Assembly (NCBI GenBank): GCA_030272155.1
Contig: CP126194.1
Span: 3,649,501 to 3,713,500 of the forward strand
Length of the DNA: 64,000 nt
DNA from: Tetradesmus obliquus
Lineage: Eukaryota > Chlorophyta > Chlorophyceae > Sphaeropleales > Scenedesmaceae
Direction of reading: 5' to 3'
In this document: positions 32,692 through 44,735 of the stretch, in pieces
How the letters are laid out: every line of letters begins with the position of its first letter
Numbering within the stretch: the stretch's first letter is position 1
Program-made: the position numbers and the translations under genes
The notes under the pieces: generated by a model
Database searches by the model: none
Told to the model about the DNA's origin: nothing
What the model saw: only the letters and a program-made list of their open reading frames with translations

Positions 32692-34947
32692 GGATTTGAG
32701 TGCAGGTGGCGCAGCTGTTGGTGTGCTTGTTGAGCGCCTGCTGCCCATGACTTGACTTCTGGTGCACTGTTGCCCACAATGATGCTGGTGCGGGCCTGCA
32801 GCAGCACAATTTGCATGCAAGTTGGCAGCATGTGTGTTACCTACAGGCAAGGCTCACAGCAACGCACAGAAGTGTGCAGCTAAAGCGTCAGCAGAAGGCA
32901 TTATGCACACAGGCGGGGACACACGATGAAGGCGCACCTGCTGCAGCATCAGCAGGTCGTTGGCAGAGTCGCCCGCAGCCACCGTTGATGCCGCGTCGAA
33001 GCCGTAGTGCTGCATGACATGCTGCATGGCTGTGCCCTTGCCTGCATGCTGCGGAAGCAGGTCAATGAAGCGCCAGGGCCCGGCTGCAGCAGCAGTGACA
33101 GGGACAGTAGCAGCAGCAGCAGCAGCAGAAACAGCAGCAACAGCACGGCAGGGCAAGGGTTGTAAACCAGCCGTGAGTGATCTGAAGCATCAGCAGCTCA
33201 GCAACTACGCATCTGCTGCTGACACACAATGCAAGCTCCCCCCACCAGATCTCATCGGCTGAAGCATGCCTGCACATGCACCTTGGCAAGGAAACCAAAC
33301 AACACGCCTCACCACTGTTGCCTTCTATCGCGGTTGCGCGCAGGCCAACCCGCTGCAGCTGCTGCTGCAGCAGCGGCAGCAGCGCCTGCTGCAGCTCCGA
33401 CTTGTACAGCACTGTGAGCTTGTGCTCATGCATTTCAGCTACATCGCGATACACCACGCTGCACAGGCAGGAAGCAAGCCAATGCGCAAGCAAGCAGGCA
33501 GGTGATTGGTCAGCGGGACAGGGCCGTGACGAAGGGAGCAAGGAAGCAGTCATAGCCGAAAGACCCGGATTTGCCTGTATCACAAGACACATCTTTTACT
33601 ACATCCTGCACGCCTGACCACATGCAAGATACCTGCCACTCAGCAAGCTCACATGTGTACAGTGGCAAACATGCAGCAGCTCCTTGAAGCAGCAGCGCTC
33701 ACCTGCTGGCGCCAAAGTGCTGCACCACTGCATCCATTGCGGCCTTGGCTGCTGCGCTGTCCCAACCTTCATCCATGCGCGCTCTCCATGTAACGTCTTC
33801 CTGCCAGCCTGCAGCAGCAGCAGAGCACAGCATGGCAGGGCTGCTGCTGGCATGGCACTGCAAGCAACACACAGGCAGCTGTACACATAGCAGTCTGCTG
33901 TGGGCTGGCCCGCTGGGTTTGCTTCAGCCGTAGCTGTGTTGCTGCTAACACAAGCCTGTTCAGCAGCTTCCGCTACATGTAGCATGTACATGCATGCATA
34001 CCTTGCGCGGTGTTGTGGTGGATGCGTGTGCCCACGCCAGAGACGACTGCATCAGGCTGCGGCATCAGCCGCGCACCCTGCCCTGCCCAGGCCTCTTCAA
34101 ACAGTGGCAGCGTCCTGCAAGCATTCCAAACAGGATGTTGAACTCAGCCATTTGTTGTACAATCAGGCAGTTGGTCGCAGTTGCCTGCAGCATGCCCAGG
34201 TCCTTGTGTGCCTCTTCAATGTGGCGAGAGTTGCGCAGACCGGTGTGTGTGGAGATGCACGCGCTGGCTGTGTGCATCTCGCCAATGCATCCGAGCAACC
34301 TCGGCAGCAGCAGAAGCATAACGTGCAGAAGTTGACTTCACCAATGACAGGTGGCTGAGCCATACAGAATCATACAGCCCTACCTGCCCGTGTTGATGAC
34401 AAACTTGCAGGACAGCCCCAGCGCCCTGCTCCTGTTCCACATGTCCCTGAAAGCAGCAGCAGCCTGCTCGTGCTGCGGCAGCTGTGGCAGCTTGCAGGGT
34501 AGCAGCGTATCATCCAGATCAGACACCAGCAGCAGCGGACGGCTCAGGCGCGCACCTGCACAAAGAAAAGGGTTAAAAAGCAGTTGTGATCCGTCGTTGC
34601 TTGCTTGCGCCGGCGGCGGCTGCTAGAGGTGGGTAGTGATGTTGATGCCTGTAATCCTGAGCTGGGCGCTTCAAGCTAAGTCATCAACATCCTTTTACAA
34701 CAACAACATTCAATGCAATGAATGCATGCAGCATCTGTGATTGAACAGCCGTTTGCTTACCAATGGCAGTTGCTGGAATGACAGCAGCTGCTGCTGTCCG
34801 CAGCGCTGCCTGGTTTGCTGCAGACAACGTTGCGTGCTCCGCGTTATCAGCAGCAGACAACATCTTGGTGCGGACCAGCGGTAGTGCAGGTCTGAAGCTG
34901 TGAAGTCTTGCTACTGCAGAGTGTGCTAGTGTCGTGCTTCTATGCAT
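32544..34947 (-). CDS. SPP: Sucrose-phosphate phosphatase-like HAD hydrolase
   Basis: The S6PP family removes phosphate from sucrose-6F-phosphate, the last step of sucrose synthesis. Seven exons: 34761-34947, 34384-34557, 34010-34116, 33702-33811, 33316-33462, 32938-33083 and 32544 to about 32797. HAD motif I is LLLVSDLDDTLLP. VINTGR follows (the STGR position in plants), then VVSGVGTRI, EDVTWRARMDEGWD, HKLTVLYK, the lysine region QHAGKGTAM, and motif IV AAGDSANDLLML. IIVGNSAPEVKSWA and YAAKASVAAGVLEGL match the plant VMVSNAQEELLEWY and CAGGI segments. The N-terminus (MHRSTTLAHSAVARLHSF) is basic and Ser/Thr-rich and could be a plastid or mitochondrial presequence, which would be unusual for a normally cytosolic enzyme. 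A run of about 17 Gln interrupts the C-terminal region. A related HAD substrate cannot be excluded. Confidence 0.84.
32639..32691 (-). repeat. CAG repeat coding polyglutamine in the phosphatase
   Basis: A pure triplet run reads as CAG on the coding strand, encoding about 17 Gln between HLHSNP and PYCNSPHVYAA. CAG orientation is not the one seen before splice acceptors here, so it is probably truly coded. Confidence 0.8.
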
Positions 34948-35295
34948 CAGTGACTGTCAGAGGTCGAGAGCAGCAGAGCTCTGTCTTGAGCAATCGTGTC
35001 TGCAACGTGATATTTGAACCGCACGCTCTGACGCGCAGAAGTTTACGGCGCATCAGCGAGAAAGCGAAGAGGGCCATCAGCTACGGACAATAACATGCCG
35101 GAACCCCAGTTGCCGTGTTGAGGTATCTTGTGTTGTGCGACGGATAAATGCAGCGTGTTCCTTGTAATATTGCTTGTCATGCTGCAGCACGCTGAGATCA
35201 CGTGACGCAAGGGTACTTGTTTAGCACTGCTGCTGCAGCAGCTGCTGGCCAGCGCATCTGTGCACATTGTGCTGTTCACCGTCGTGCAAAACACC
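34948..35295. promoter_or_regulatory. Divergent promoter region, phosphatase / secreted protein
   Basis: 348 bases separate two ATGs pointing away from each other, so the gap must contain both promoters or one shared one. No TATA box or operator is clear to me. Confidence 0.5.
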
Positions 35296-36767
35296 ATGAG
35301 ACTTTGGTTGCTGTTGTGTCTGTTTTTGACGCTGCGTGGTGGCAGCTGCCAGCCTGCTGGCAGTGGCATCAGGTGCGATTTGGAACAAGGCACTGCTATG
35401 GCATGGCACGCATTCATCGCCGTGGCAGGCAGCAGAGAGCTGCAGATGCCAAACCACACATCATCAACGCATCGTCCACCTGTTATTACAGGTTCATAGA
35501 CCACTCTTACAGAAAATATGTGGGCACACGTGGCAGCAAGGATCACCCATGGAAGAACGGCTTTGACATGTTCGCCAAGAGGGGCTTCCACATGGTGCCA
35601 GTGCTGGTGAGCTGGCAATCCCAATGTAGCAGCAAGCAAGCAACGAAGCAGCAGCGTGTGTAGTTAGATGATGGGCGCTTTTGATGCATGCTAGCTTGAC
35701 AACAGCTCAAGGCATGCGCTTATGCGCTTGCTCGAGCAGCATTCCAGCTGTTGCTAGTGACAGCACAGCAAAACGTCAGCGCCTGAGCTTGCGAGACACA
35801 CTCACTCACCTTCCAGTCAACCCATAAACCCCTGTGCCAAGACACTGCACTCATTCATCTCAACACTCTTCTGCATCTCTCCTGCCTGACGATTGCCTGT
35901 ACAAATCCACCCTGACTTCACACGGTGTCATGCAGGGTGACGTGTCTGCTGACCCAGTGTCATCCATATCTACCAGCCTTGGCCCGGTGCAGCTCTCTGC
36001 AGCCACACCGTTTGTCCTGCAAGACTTTGCAGCTGAGTATGGCATCTCAACGATCTGGCCCTACTGCGAGTCCACCAAAAAGTGCCTCGTGTACAACCAG
36101 CCAAAAGCTCCGGCTCTCAAAGAGGCTATTACTGTCACCCTGCCGCCCGGCGTCAGTGCTGTAGACATGTACATCGATGCTGCGATTGACTGCGTCACTA
36201 CGCTGCGGGCGCTGGTGTCCTGCAAGCTGACTGTGCAGCCTGGGAACGTGCAGGTCAAAGTCAAGGTCAGCAGCATCTGCTCCGAGGCGAATGTGGGCAA
36301 GTGAGTGGCGCGCCGCGGCGGCTGTTGCAGGTGTAGTTATGGCTGCATCCAGTGTGCGCAGCTGCCGACAGGTTGTGACATAGTGCTGGTGACTGTTGCG
36401 CTTGCTGAAAATCGGCCTGCCTGTTACAGCTGGCGGGGCCGGGGTGCAGATGCCTGAGCAGCTTGTTCATGCCATCCTCAGGCTGTGCCTACTCCTTTGC
36501 CAGCACTAGCGCAGCACCCGCTGAGCTGCCTCAGCAGCAGCAGCAACAGCAGTAGTGCACACCAAGGCCACCAGTAATTACGCGCTGCCATATGTGCCTG
36601 ACAACCTCTTGTTACGTTATGCTGCTGTGCACTGCAGGTATGTCGGGTTCCTGGATGAGACTGGGGCCCGCATCGACAGCGTCACCATCCGCTGCAAATC
36701 AACATATCCAAATGCGCTGGCGCTGATGCGTGTGGGCAAGAAGGTGCAGAAGGCTGTACATGTGTAA
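35296..36767 (+). CDS. Small predicted secreted protein of unknown function
   Basis: Four exons joined in frame: 35296-35371, 35492-35607, 35937-36300 and 36639-36767 (TAA). The N-terminus MRLWLLLCLFLTLRGGSC is a classical signal peptide, cleaved around residues 16-20. The mature part, about 210 residues, includes SYRKYVGTRGSKDHPWKN, TIWPYCESTKKCLVYN, ITVTLPPGVSAVDMYIDAAI and LTVQPGNVQVKVKVSSIC, then DETGARIDSVTIRCKSTYP. Alternating hydrophobic residues suggest beta structure, and several Cys could form disulphides. I do not recognise the family; a cell-wall or extracellular-matrix role is a guess from the signal peptide only. The open frame through the first intron is an alternative reading and would end at a stop near 35497. 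Confidence 0.6.
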
Positions 36768-38166
36768 GCAGGAGGGCTTACAGCCTGGCAGTGAACACCT
36801 AGTTCGTTGTACGTATATTCCGGTGGATTACCATGTTAGGTGGCATTTTGATGCTTCATCTATTCTCAGTGCACGCGGTGACTGGCACTTGCAGGCTGTG
36901 GCTTATCGCACATGCAAGGGGACACTCGCAGCGAGGAATTTTTGGAGTGTCAAGTCCTGGTATGTAGAGCACTAGCCTGTTACAGGTGGTCAGCAACCTT
37001 GCTGGTGATAACACAAAACAGCATTGATCTGCATCATCTGCACCATGAAGTTCAATTACTGTCATGGCAAGGATGCACGGGCTGTGCGCTCAAGAGAGTT
37101 GCACGCCCGGCACTGCACACAGCAGATTGATGCTCAACTCACCACGGCATGCAGATGGTGTCAATCTGCATGTGTAGCCAAGAGGAGTTGCCATTCCTGC
37201 CCTGCTGCGCATCACACTAGTGTAGTAACAGTACTGTTACTAACATAGTATGAGCACGCCACGCGCATGCACAGCACGCCAGCACTGCAGCTGCAGCGGC
37301 TGCAGCACGCGCCCCGACAGCTGTAGGCCTACCAAGCCTATAGGCTTTGACAACATGCCAGGGTTGCTGACGTACCAGCTACTAACAAGGAGTCATACCA
37401 CGGCCATCACACGTTCCTGCCATGCACCACACATCTTTATGTACAATTGCATGTGCGTTGTGCGTTCAACAACAAAAGAAAGAGATTGCTCGAGGCACCA
37501 AACTATGCTGTGTTGGCAGGCGCAGCTGACAAATTGCGTAGTAGCTCAAGGCAGCATCTGCTTTTTGACACATCACCGCACACGCCGCGTCTAGCCCACC
37601 ATCCAGGCACGCACAAATACGCGCTGCTGGTGCGTGCAGCTGGGTACTACTGGCTAAGCCGTCCGCAACAGGCAACAGTGGCGATGGCCGCACCAAAACA
37701 GCAGCTACTCAGAAAGCGCTGCAGAAGAAGCCCAGGCAGCTACAACTTATGTGCACCCCGCTAACACACCAGCCATGGCTGGCCTGCAAGCAGCTGGCAG
37801 CAGCAGCTAGCATCTGCAGCTGATGATCGCTCTATATTTGAAGCGCGATCCCCTGTGCACAGAGCAGGGTGCCACCCCTGTCACAACGCCACACCAGATG
37901 AAGCAGAGGCCTGCTAAGGAGCATCATCCAGCGGGCCACACTCCCTTGGTGTGCTGGGAGACACCAGGCAAGATCTCCTGCAGGGGACTTGCAGGCGCGG
38001 AAACATCGCACGCCTTAAAAAAAGTGCCCGCTGATGCTGGCTGCTGCACCTGCAAGCCGCACCAGCCACCGCCGCTGCTGCCGCTGCTGCCCTGCTGCAG
38101 CATCACATGCACCAGCGTCAGCCGCTGCCGCCGCTGCTGCTTCCCGCTACACCTGCTGCAGTTGTT
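36768..38166. other. Convergent intergenic stretch, secreted protein / RFC2 3' flanks
   Basis: No gene recognised. From about 38040 it becomes rich in CCGCTGCTGC words that merge into duplicated RFC2 end sequence. A stretch at 37024-37248 is open and Cys/His-rich but has no family match I know. Confidence 0.5.
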
Positions 38167-38462
38167 GAGCGCCTCAGCCGCTGCTGCTGGCCAGCGCCAG
38201 TCTGCACAGCTGGCCGCATCAGCCGCTGCTGCTGCTGTCCCGCAACATGTGCAGCAGTGCACAATCGCCTCAGCCGCTGCTGCTGGCGAGCGCCAGCTTG
38301 CACAGCTTGGCAGCATGAACCGCTGCTGCTGCTTCGCCGCTACATCCGTAGCAGTTGATGCGCGCCTGAAGCGCTCCCGCCGCTGCTGCTGCCCTGCTGC
38401 ACGCGGCCTCAGCCGCTGCTGCTGGCCAGCGCCAGCTTGCACAGCTTGGCGAGCATGCCGCT
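38167..38462 (-). repeat. Three copies of the RFC2 C-terminal coding end
   Basis: The last coding bases of RFC2 with the TGA (38405-38462, [15 protein letters not shown]) recur at 38267-38318 and 38167-38218. Each copy holds CAGCCGCTGCTGCTGG and CAGCTTGCACAGC or a close variant on the plus strand. The copies lie in the 3' flank, at intervals of roughly 100 and 140 bases. Confidence 0.85.
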
Positions 38463-41400
38463 CATCTGCAGCCTGCTGTTCACGCCGTCGCCGATGCGCA
38501 TGTGCGTGAAGCCGATCTCGCGCAGGAACTCCAGCTTGAGGAACTCCGTCATGCCCTCGGCGTTGCGCGCGACCTGCGGGGCCAAGCGCAGGACACACAC
38601 ATAGACATGTCAACCTCATTGGCGCAATACATACACTGAGCGTTACAGCTTGAGGAACTTCCTCCTCCTCCGGAGCCCGTCATGCCCTCAGCGTTGCGCG
38701 CGACCTGCGGCGTGTTTGATGAGATCCAAGCATAAGAGTGTTTGACGAAAGCAAGCGCCACCTTATAACACGGCCATGGTGATGTTCTTCACAGGTGCGT
38801 AACATACCCAGATAGGAGGCCAAGACTGTTTGGAAAATGTAGTGCGTCGCATGCATTGCGTGTTGTTCTGCCCAGGCAAGCGAGTGCCCTGACAACTCCA
38901 CTGACGCCTGCATCCAGCGAGTCCCACAGCAACCTATGCACAAGGGCTGAACAGGATGCGACGAACCACAGACCCCCTCCCGCCCTTGCTGACATCAAGC
39001 ATAAGCGCACCATACATGCGGGTCGTCTTCATTACGCCATGGCAAAGCACAACCCAGCCAACAACACACGGCAGCAGCAGCAGCACGCACCCTGTACACT
39101 GTGGTGATGATGTCAATCGCGCTGTAGCCCATGTCGCACAGCGCCTTCATGCCCTTGTAGGCCTCCCCTAGGTTTGCTGACGCGCAGTCCGCCAGCATCT
39201 TCTGAACAAGCACGGGGTGCGGCTGGTCGCAGACCTTGAAGACTGCGTCTGCGGTGATGTCGCCAAAGCCGGTGTGCGTGGCCTGCAGGGGTTGATCAAG
39301 ATGTCGATAGAGAAATTGTATGTGCATGTAAGCTGGGGAAATCGTCCCAAACATGTGGGCCGGGCGTGTTGTTCAGTGCGCGTGTGAGGGATCCAGATGG
39401 TGTGTGTGTGTGGCCTGCGGGGATGATGATATGACGGTGGGCAGGGTGTGGCTGTCTGCGTGGTGCGAGCATGTAAACGCATGTTTGTGCGTATGTAAAG
39501 CAAGGGCAGTGAGAGATGGTTCTGTATGTGCTGCACCGTGCTACCCGCCCTTGTCTACCACTGTACTTGCTGTGGCTAGGGCTGAGGACACTGCATCAAG
39601 CAGCTGGCAGGCGTAACACGCGCGGCGCGGCTACCAAGCACTGCGGCTGCCTGCCGCACCTGCAGGTTGTTGAGGGCTTGGCGCATGTCTCCATCAGCTG
39701 TGAAGATGATGGCCTCTAGGCCGTCCTTGGTGGTGGTCAAGCCCTCCTTGGCAATCACCTGGCAGGGAATGTAACGTTAATAACGGGGTGCTAGGAACAG
39801 CAGGAATGTTGCAGGATATGTTCCACATGGCAGCAGGTGACTGGAAGTGGCCAGAGCAGCAGGACATGGTCAGAGTACTAATGCACAAGGTGAGTTGTTC
39901 CGCAGGATAGGGGACACAAGCATGTGAACCACCAAGAATCTGTCCTAAGAGCTTTTAAGGGTGCAGCTCAGCAGCCTAGGAAACACGGCTGGCAGGGGTT
40001 GCCGCTGCGTTTTGTGTAGGGTAGACACATAAGCGCACAGCAGCCACTGCTGCTGCTCACCACTTGTAGGCGTGCCAGGATGTCTGCGTCTGACACCTTG
40101 GTGAAGCGCACTATGGCGCAGCGACTCTGAATAGGCTCAATCACCTGCACAGCAGCAGCAGCAGCAGCAGCGGCAGCAGCAGCAGCGTTGCTAGGCCGCA
40201 GAGAGGGCCATCAGACGCTGCCTGTAGTTTGCTACAGCACAGGTTGGCAGGCAGCCAGATCAGCGCACTGCCAGCAGGCTAGGCAACGCACAAGAACTTT
40301 GAAGCAGCAAACTTGTGCAGCATGCTAGCAGCAACTGCTGCCTGAGTCTTTGTTTCAGCGACAGCTCTCTCGAAGCCTGACCTAGTGCGGGAGTGTGAGC
40401 GTTCAAGGGTTGAACTACGCAACACAAGCCGCCAGCAGCCGCACCTTGGTACTAGTGTTGCAGGCCAGAGCAAAGCGGGTGGTGTTGCTGTAGATCTCCA
40501 TCGTGCGGCGCAGCGCCTGCTGCGCGCCAGACGTCATGCTGCAACAAGATAAGACAGGCCAAACAGCAGCGGCAGCAGCATCAGGCGCATGTCCCTTATG
40601 GCACCAGAAATAACAAACGTGCACAACACAGCAATAAAGAGAAAAGGCAGAGGCACCAAAGGCAGGCACTGGCCAGCCCATCACTGCAAAAGCAGGACCT
40701 GCACAATGCTAATGCTACTGTCTGGTCCTAGCAGCAGCAGCTGCATGCTGCCAGGCAAATTCATCCATGGCGTCCGCTGCATTGTGCGCTGTTGTACCCA
40801 ACATCAACTGCTGCCAGCAGCAGCTGGTGGTTGCTGGGCTCACCTGTCCGCCTCATCCAGAATGACGATTTTGTGCCGGCCTGGCGGCAGCGTCACCTTT
40901 TTCTGTGCAAACATCTTGATCTTGTTGCGCACCACGTCAATGCCTCTGCACCACAGCAGCAGCAGCAGCAGCAGCGGCGGCGGCGGTGTGAATGCGTGTT
41001 CTGGCGTGCCAGCTGACTGCTGCATGCAGTGTAATGCGGAGTGTTTTAGCCTGGGCAAGCAGCACCAACAAGCAATGTTGCTGCTGCTGCTGCTGCTGCA
41101 CTGCTGCTGAGGCTGCGCCCGCCGGGCCAGCGTGCCCGCCTGTACACAACAGCCGCCCTGCCAGCTGCTGTCACCACTGCACAAACGTCGGCCACACCAA
41201 CTGTAGCCGCAACAGCCTTTGTTTATCAGCAAGCCTGCTGACCTGTCGTCTGATGCGTTCAGCTCCAGCACTGCATCCTTGAGGGAGGGGCCCAGCAGCT
41301 GCCTTGCCACTGCAAGTATGCTGGTGGTCTTGCCTGTGCCTGGCGGGCCCTGCAGCAGCAGACAAGACACATGCCAGGCAGCTTGCTTGTGCACATGCAA

Positions 41401-42058
41401 CTTGATTGTGTGTGCTGTCGGCAGGTCGGCAAAGAATGCAGGAACAGAACAACGCATGGCGCGGTACAGCACAGCAGGCGTTGCTCACGCTGGTGTGCCC
41501 GCAACATGTGCAGCTGCCTCATGCGGGCTGTGCGCACCGTGCCTTGTGTTGCATCTCCATGCCACATTAGCATACAGCTTGCAAGCCATCAGGCATTTGC
41601 GCTAGAAACTATCCGTTGCTGTCTATCTGCTTGCAGGATCGCTGCCGGTGCAGCCTGCTGCTCACCGACAGGATGATGTTTGGCATGTTGCCCTCCTCAG
41701 CAATGACCTGCAGCCTTGCAACGGCATCTACATTGCCCACCACATCACGCACAAACTGCGGCCTGTACTTTTCCACCTGCAGTAATAATGCAGGAAGCGC
41801 GCGTTAGTGTCACACATGAGGCACAGCAGGTGCAAAGAGACTATGTGTGCCATGCAAGCACACATGCACATGCACTTGTATCAAGGCGGAAGCTATAGCA
41901 TGCCAGTGCATCCAACATGCTGGAAAGTAATGTGCTTGAGCATGATTGCAGGCCTGCAGAGTGCTGCAGTTGAAGGCTATGCTCACCCATGGCAGTTCAT
42001 ATGTCCGTGCTGCGGGTGCTTGCTGCTGGTCCTTTATGGGCTGCTTGTCAACTTCCAT
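38409..42058 (-). CDS. RFC2: RFC2, replication factor C small subunit (yeast Rfc4 type)
   Basis: AAA+ subunit of the clamp loader that places PCNA on primed DNA. Nine exons: 41987-42058, 41666-41776, 41243-41349, 40844-40945, about 40443-40537, 40062-40147, 39659-39760, 39092-39282 and 38409 to about 38575. In order: ELPW then [15 protein letters not shown], Walker [32 protein letters not shown], Walker [29 protein letters not shown], sensor region [33 protein letters not shown], and the C-terminal collar [20 protein letters not shown]. Every block matches animal RFC2 in order. The start is the ATG of [13 protein letters not shown]; an in-frame GTG upstream (MADIGEQA) is not used. The exon 9 start and the coding end are both duplicated nearby. 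Confidence 0.97.
38534..38710 (-). repeat. Exon-edge echo: RFC2 last exon acceptor and start
   Basis: The start of the last exon (38534-38580, [14 protein letters not shown] after a CCGCAG acceptor) recurs at 38647-38710. It is nearly identical across the acceptor and VARNAEGMT, then diverges. Confidence 0.88.
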
Positions 42059-42645
42059 TGCCTGCTCCCCTATATCAGCCACGGCTGCCCGAACGTTTAT
42101 GCTGGATGATCACGGCCAAGCCCTCTATCTAGCTGTTGGAGAGCACCAAGTAAATTCAAACAGCACAGAGGCCCGCCTTCGAAGTCGATCTACACGACGT
42201 GCAGCACTGGAAGGCCCGGTTGTAAGCCTTATATCGCTTCATCAGAGCTTGGAAAATTGCTTACGCTTCCTTGATTACAGCGCACTGAAGGATACTGGAG
42301 AGTGTCAGGGCTGAAAACTGTCATTCCTGTTGACAGGTGGCATGCATTTGCTCAGACGTGCTTTCAAAGCCTGTTTATTTACGAAATTTTGACGCGCAAG
42401 CTTTGGACCGTCGTTGCAGCAGCAATCGCTTACAACAACAGGTGCCTGCACCACATTTGCTTCGTGTGCTGTGCACCATTCACTATAATTTCACTTCAAT
42501 TGTCTGTTAAGCTGCTAAACACACAGCGTGGCTTCGCCGTACAGCGTGCCAGCCCTGGTCCGCTCAGCGTTGTTGCCTGCTGTCACCCCATCAGCCTAGC
42601 GTAGCTCTCCTGTACCCCTAGCTCAGCAAGCCGCATGCAGAGACA
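42059..42645. promoter_or_regulatory. Divergent promoter region, RFC2 / BAH-PHD gene
   Basis: 587 bases between the ATGs of RFC2 (minus) and the first BAH-PHD gene (plus). No coding sequence is seen. It should hold both promoters. No E2F-like site was confirmed by eye. Confidence 0.5.
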
Positions 42646-44699
42646 ATGAAGAAACTCAAAGGCACCAAGCTCACTCAGGTGGTGCTGTTTGAGGACACAG
42701 ACAACAAGGAGATCCTAAAAGGTGACCTGCCAGCACAGCAGCAGCAGCGGCATCAAAGTGGCAACGCCCAACAATCATGCCAGCGCAACACAAACAGCCT
42801 GCTCACAGTATACGCAGACAAATTCACGTGTATATACTCCTGCTTTCTGCGCAACTGCAGTCGGCGATTGCGTGCTAATCAACCCAGAGGCGCCTTCTGG
42901 CTCTGGCCTACCCTTCGTGAGTGAACAGCAGGGCTTGCACAATTAGGAGCGTTGCAGCAGCAGCGTTCAGCAGCAGCATGTCCTGCAGTATGTCTGGGAT
43001 AATCAGGGTGTAAAGCATTCATTGCAGCAGCAGCAGCAGCAGCAGCGTCACAGGATTACAGTTTGGATGCCTGTCGTCACTATTGTATGCCGCAATGCTG
43101 CTGGTGCAGCACATAGCTGTAAGCAGGCAGCATGCCCCGCAACGAGCGGCCTTTGCATGAGCAGCTGCTGTTTTAGGTCCCGGCAACAGCGTGCTTACCC
43201 TCACCTTACACAATTTGTGTTATCGGTGTCCTTCAGCCTTGCACACACCTGTTGTTAGCGCCACTTACCCATTCAAACATGCACTGTGTGTGGCAAGAAG
43301 AAGTTACTTTAGGCCTCTAACCGTGTGCGTTTTTGCTGCTGCAGATTTGCAAGGTGGTGACTATTGCCAAGCCTGATGTGGCCAGTGATGCCAGGCCTGA
43401 GGACAGGGATGTGCAGCTGCAGGTGAACTGGTTCTACAGGCCAGAGGAGGCAGTGGGCGGGCGCAAGGTGAGGCAGGGGGGGGAGGGGGACAGGAAGATG
43501 CTGCAGTGGGGGGCAGAGCAGCAGCAGCAGCAGCAGCAGCAGAAATGACAGCTGCACATCATTTGATCATTTGGTTCCACATGACAGGAGGGGCCGTGGG
43601 GGACGCAAGGTGAGGTCCCAAGGGCGAAGGGACGAGGGGGGGGGGGGGGGGGGGGCAGGCAGGTGTGGTGATGAGGGCTGAGAGCAGCAGCAAGGGGCTG
43701 CAAAAGGGCAGCGGCAGCAGCAGCAGCAGCGATACTGAGCCAAGGCTCGTGTCAACATGTGTATCAACCAGCTCACGCAACATGCAATGTGTACCGCCGC
43801 AGGCCTTCCACGGTGAGAAGGAGCTGTTCCTGAGCGACCACTTTGACCAGTGCAGCATGAACATCTGGTGTGAACATTTCGTGTGAACTTCAGGTATGAA
43901 CAATGCGTACTGTTGTTGTGCCGCAGGCCTTCCACGGTGAGAAGGAGCTGTTCCTGAGCGACCACTTTGACCAGTGCAGCGTGAAGACGGTGATGGCCAA
44001 GTGCCGCGTGCTGAGTCTGTCCCGCTACCAGGAGCTGGAGCACATAGGGGAGAACGACTTCTTCGCACGATTCACATACAGGGTGAGACCCAGCAGCAGC
44101 GGCGGCATCAGCAGCAGGAGCAGCGGCAGCAATCATTGCGTCCCTGGGGTCTGTGTTCTTCAGATTCATGTAGTAGTGCTGGCGCACAGTGCATGCGACA
44201 AGATGTTTGTGCACTCTGGTTGCTTAGTGCGGCTGTAACAGCTGTCTGGCAGGTGTTGCTCTTGTGGGCCTTCATCGGCTGCTTGTGCATGTTTGAAACC
44301 ACCCCCAATCAGTCTGATGATGCGACATCCCTCCAGTCTGGCACTGTCGTTGCTGCTGCTGCTGCTGTTACCTGCAGCCCGCGCAGCGCGTCTTCGAGCC
44401 TCCCAAGGTGCCCGTGTTCTGCGTGTGTGAGATGCCGTACAACCCAGACAAGTTCATGGTGCAGTGCGATCAGTGCACGGAGTGGTGAGCACACGGCTGG
44501 CTGCCTGGCTGAAAGTGGTTGACCAATGACAAGGTGCACTCCACTCAACAGCAGAGGGGCCGCGCACTCCCCTGAACATTATACGCACCTGCCCTGACCA
44601 CCAATGAGAATCGTCCTGCAGCATACCGCAAAAGCCCTCGGGTGGCGGCATCTGCGATTTGTGCTGGGCGCATTTGCGTTACACCGACCATGCTGCCGC

Positions 44700-44735
<36 letters not shown>

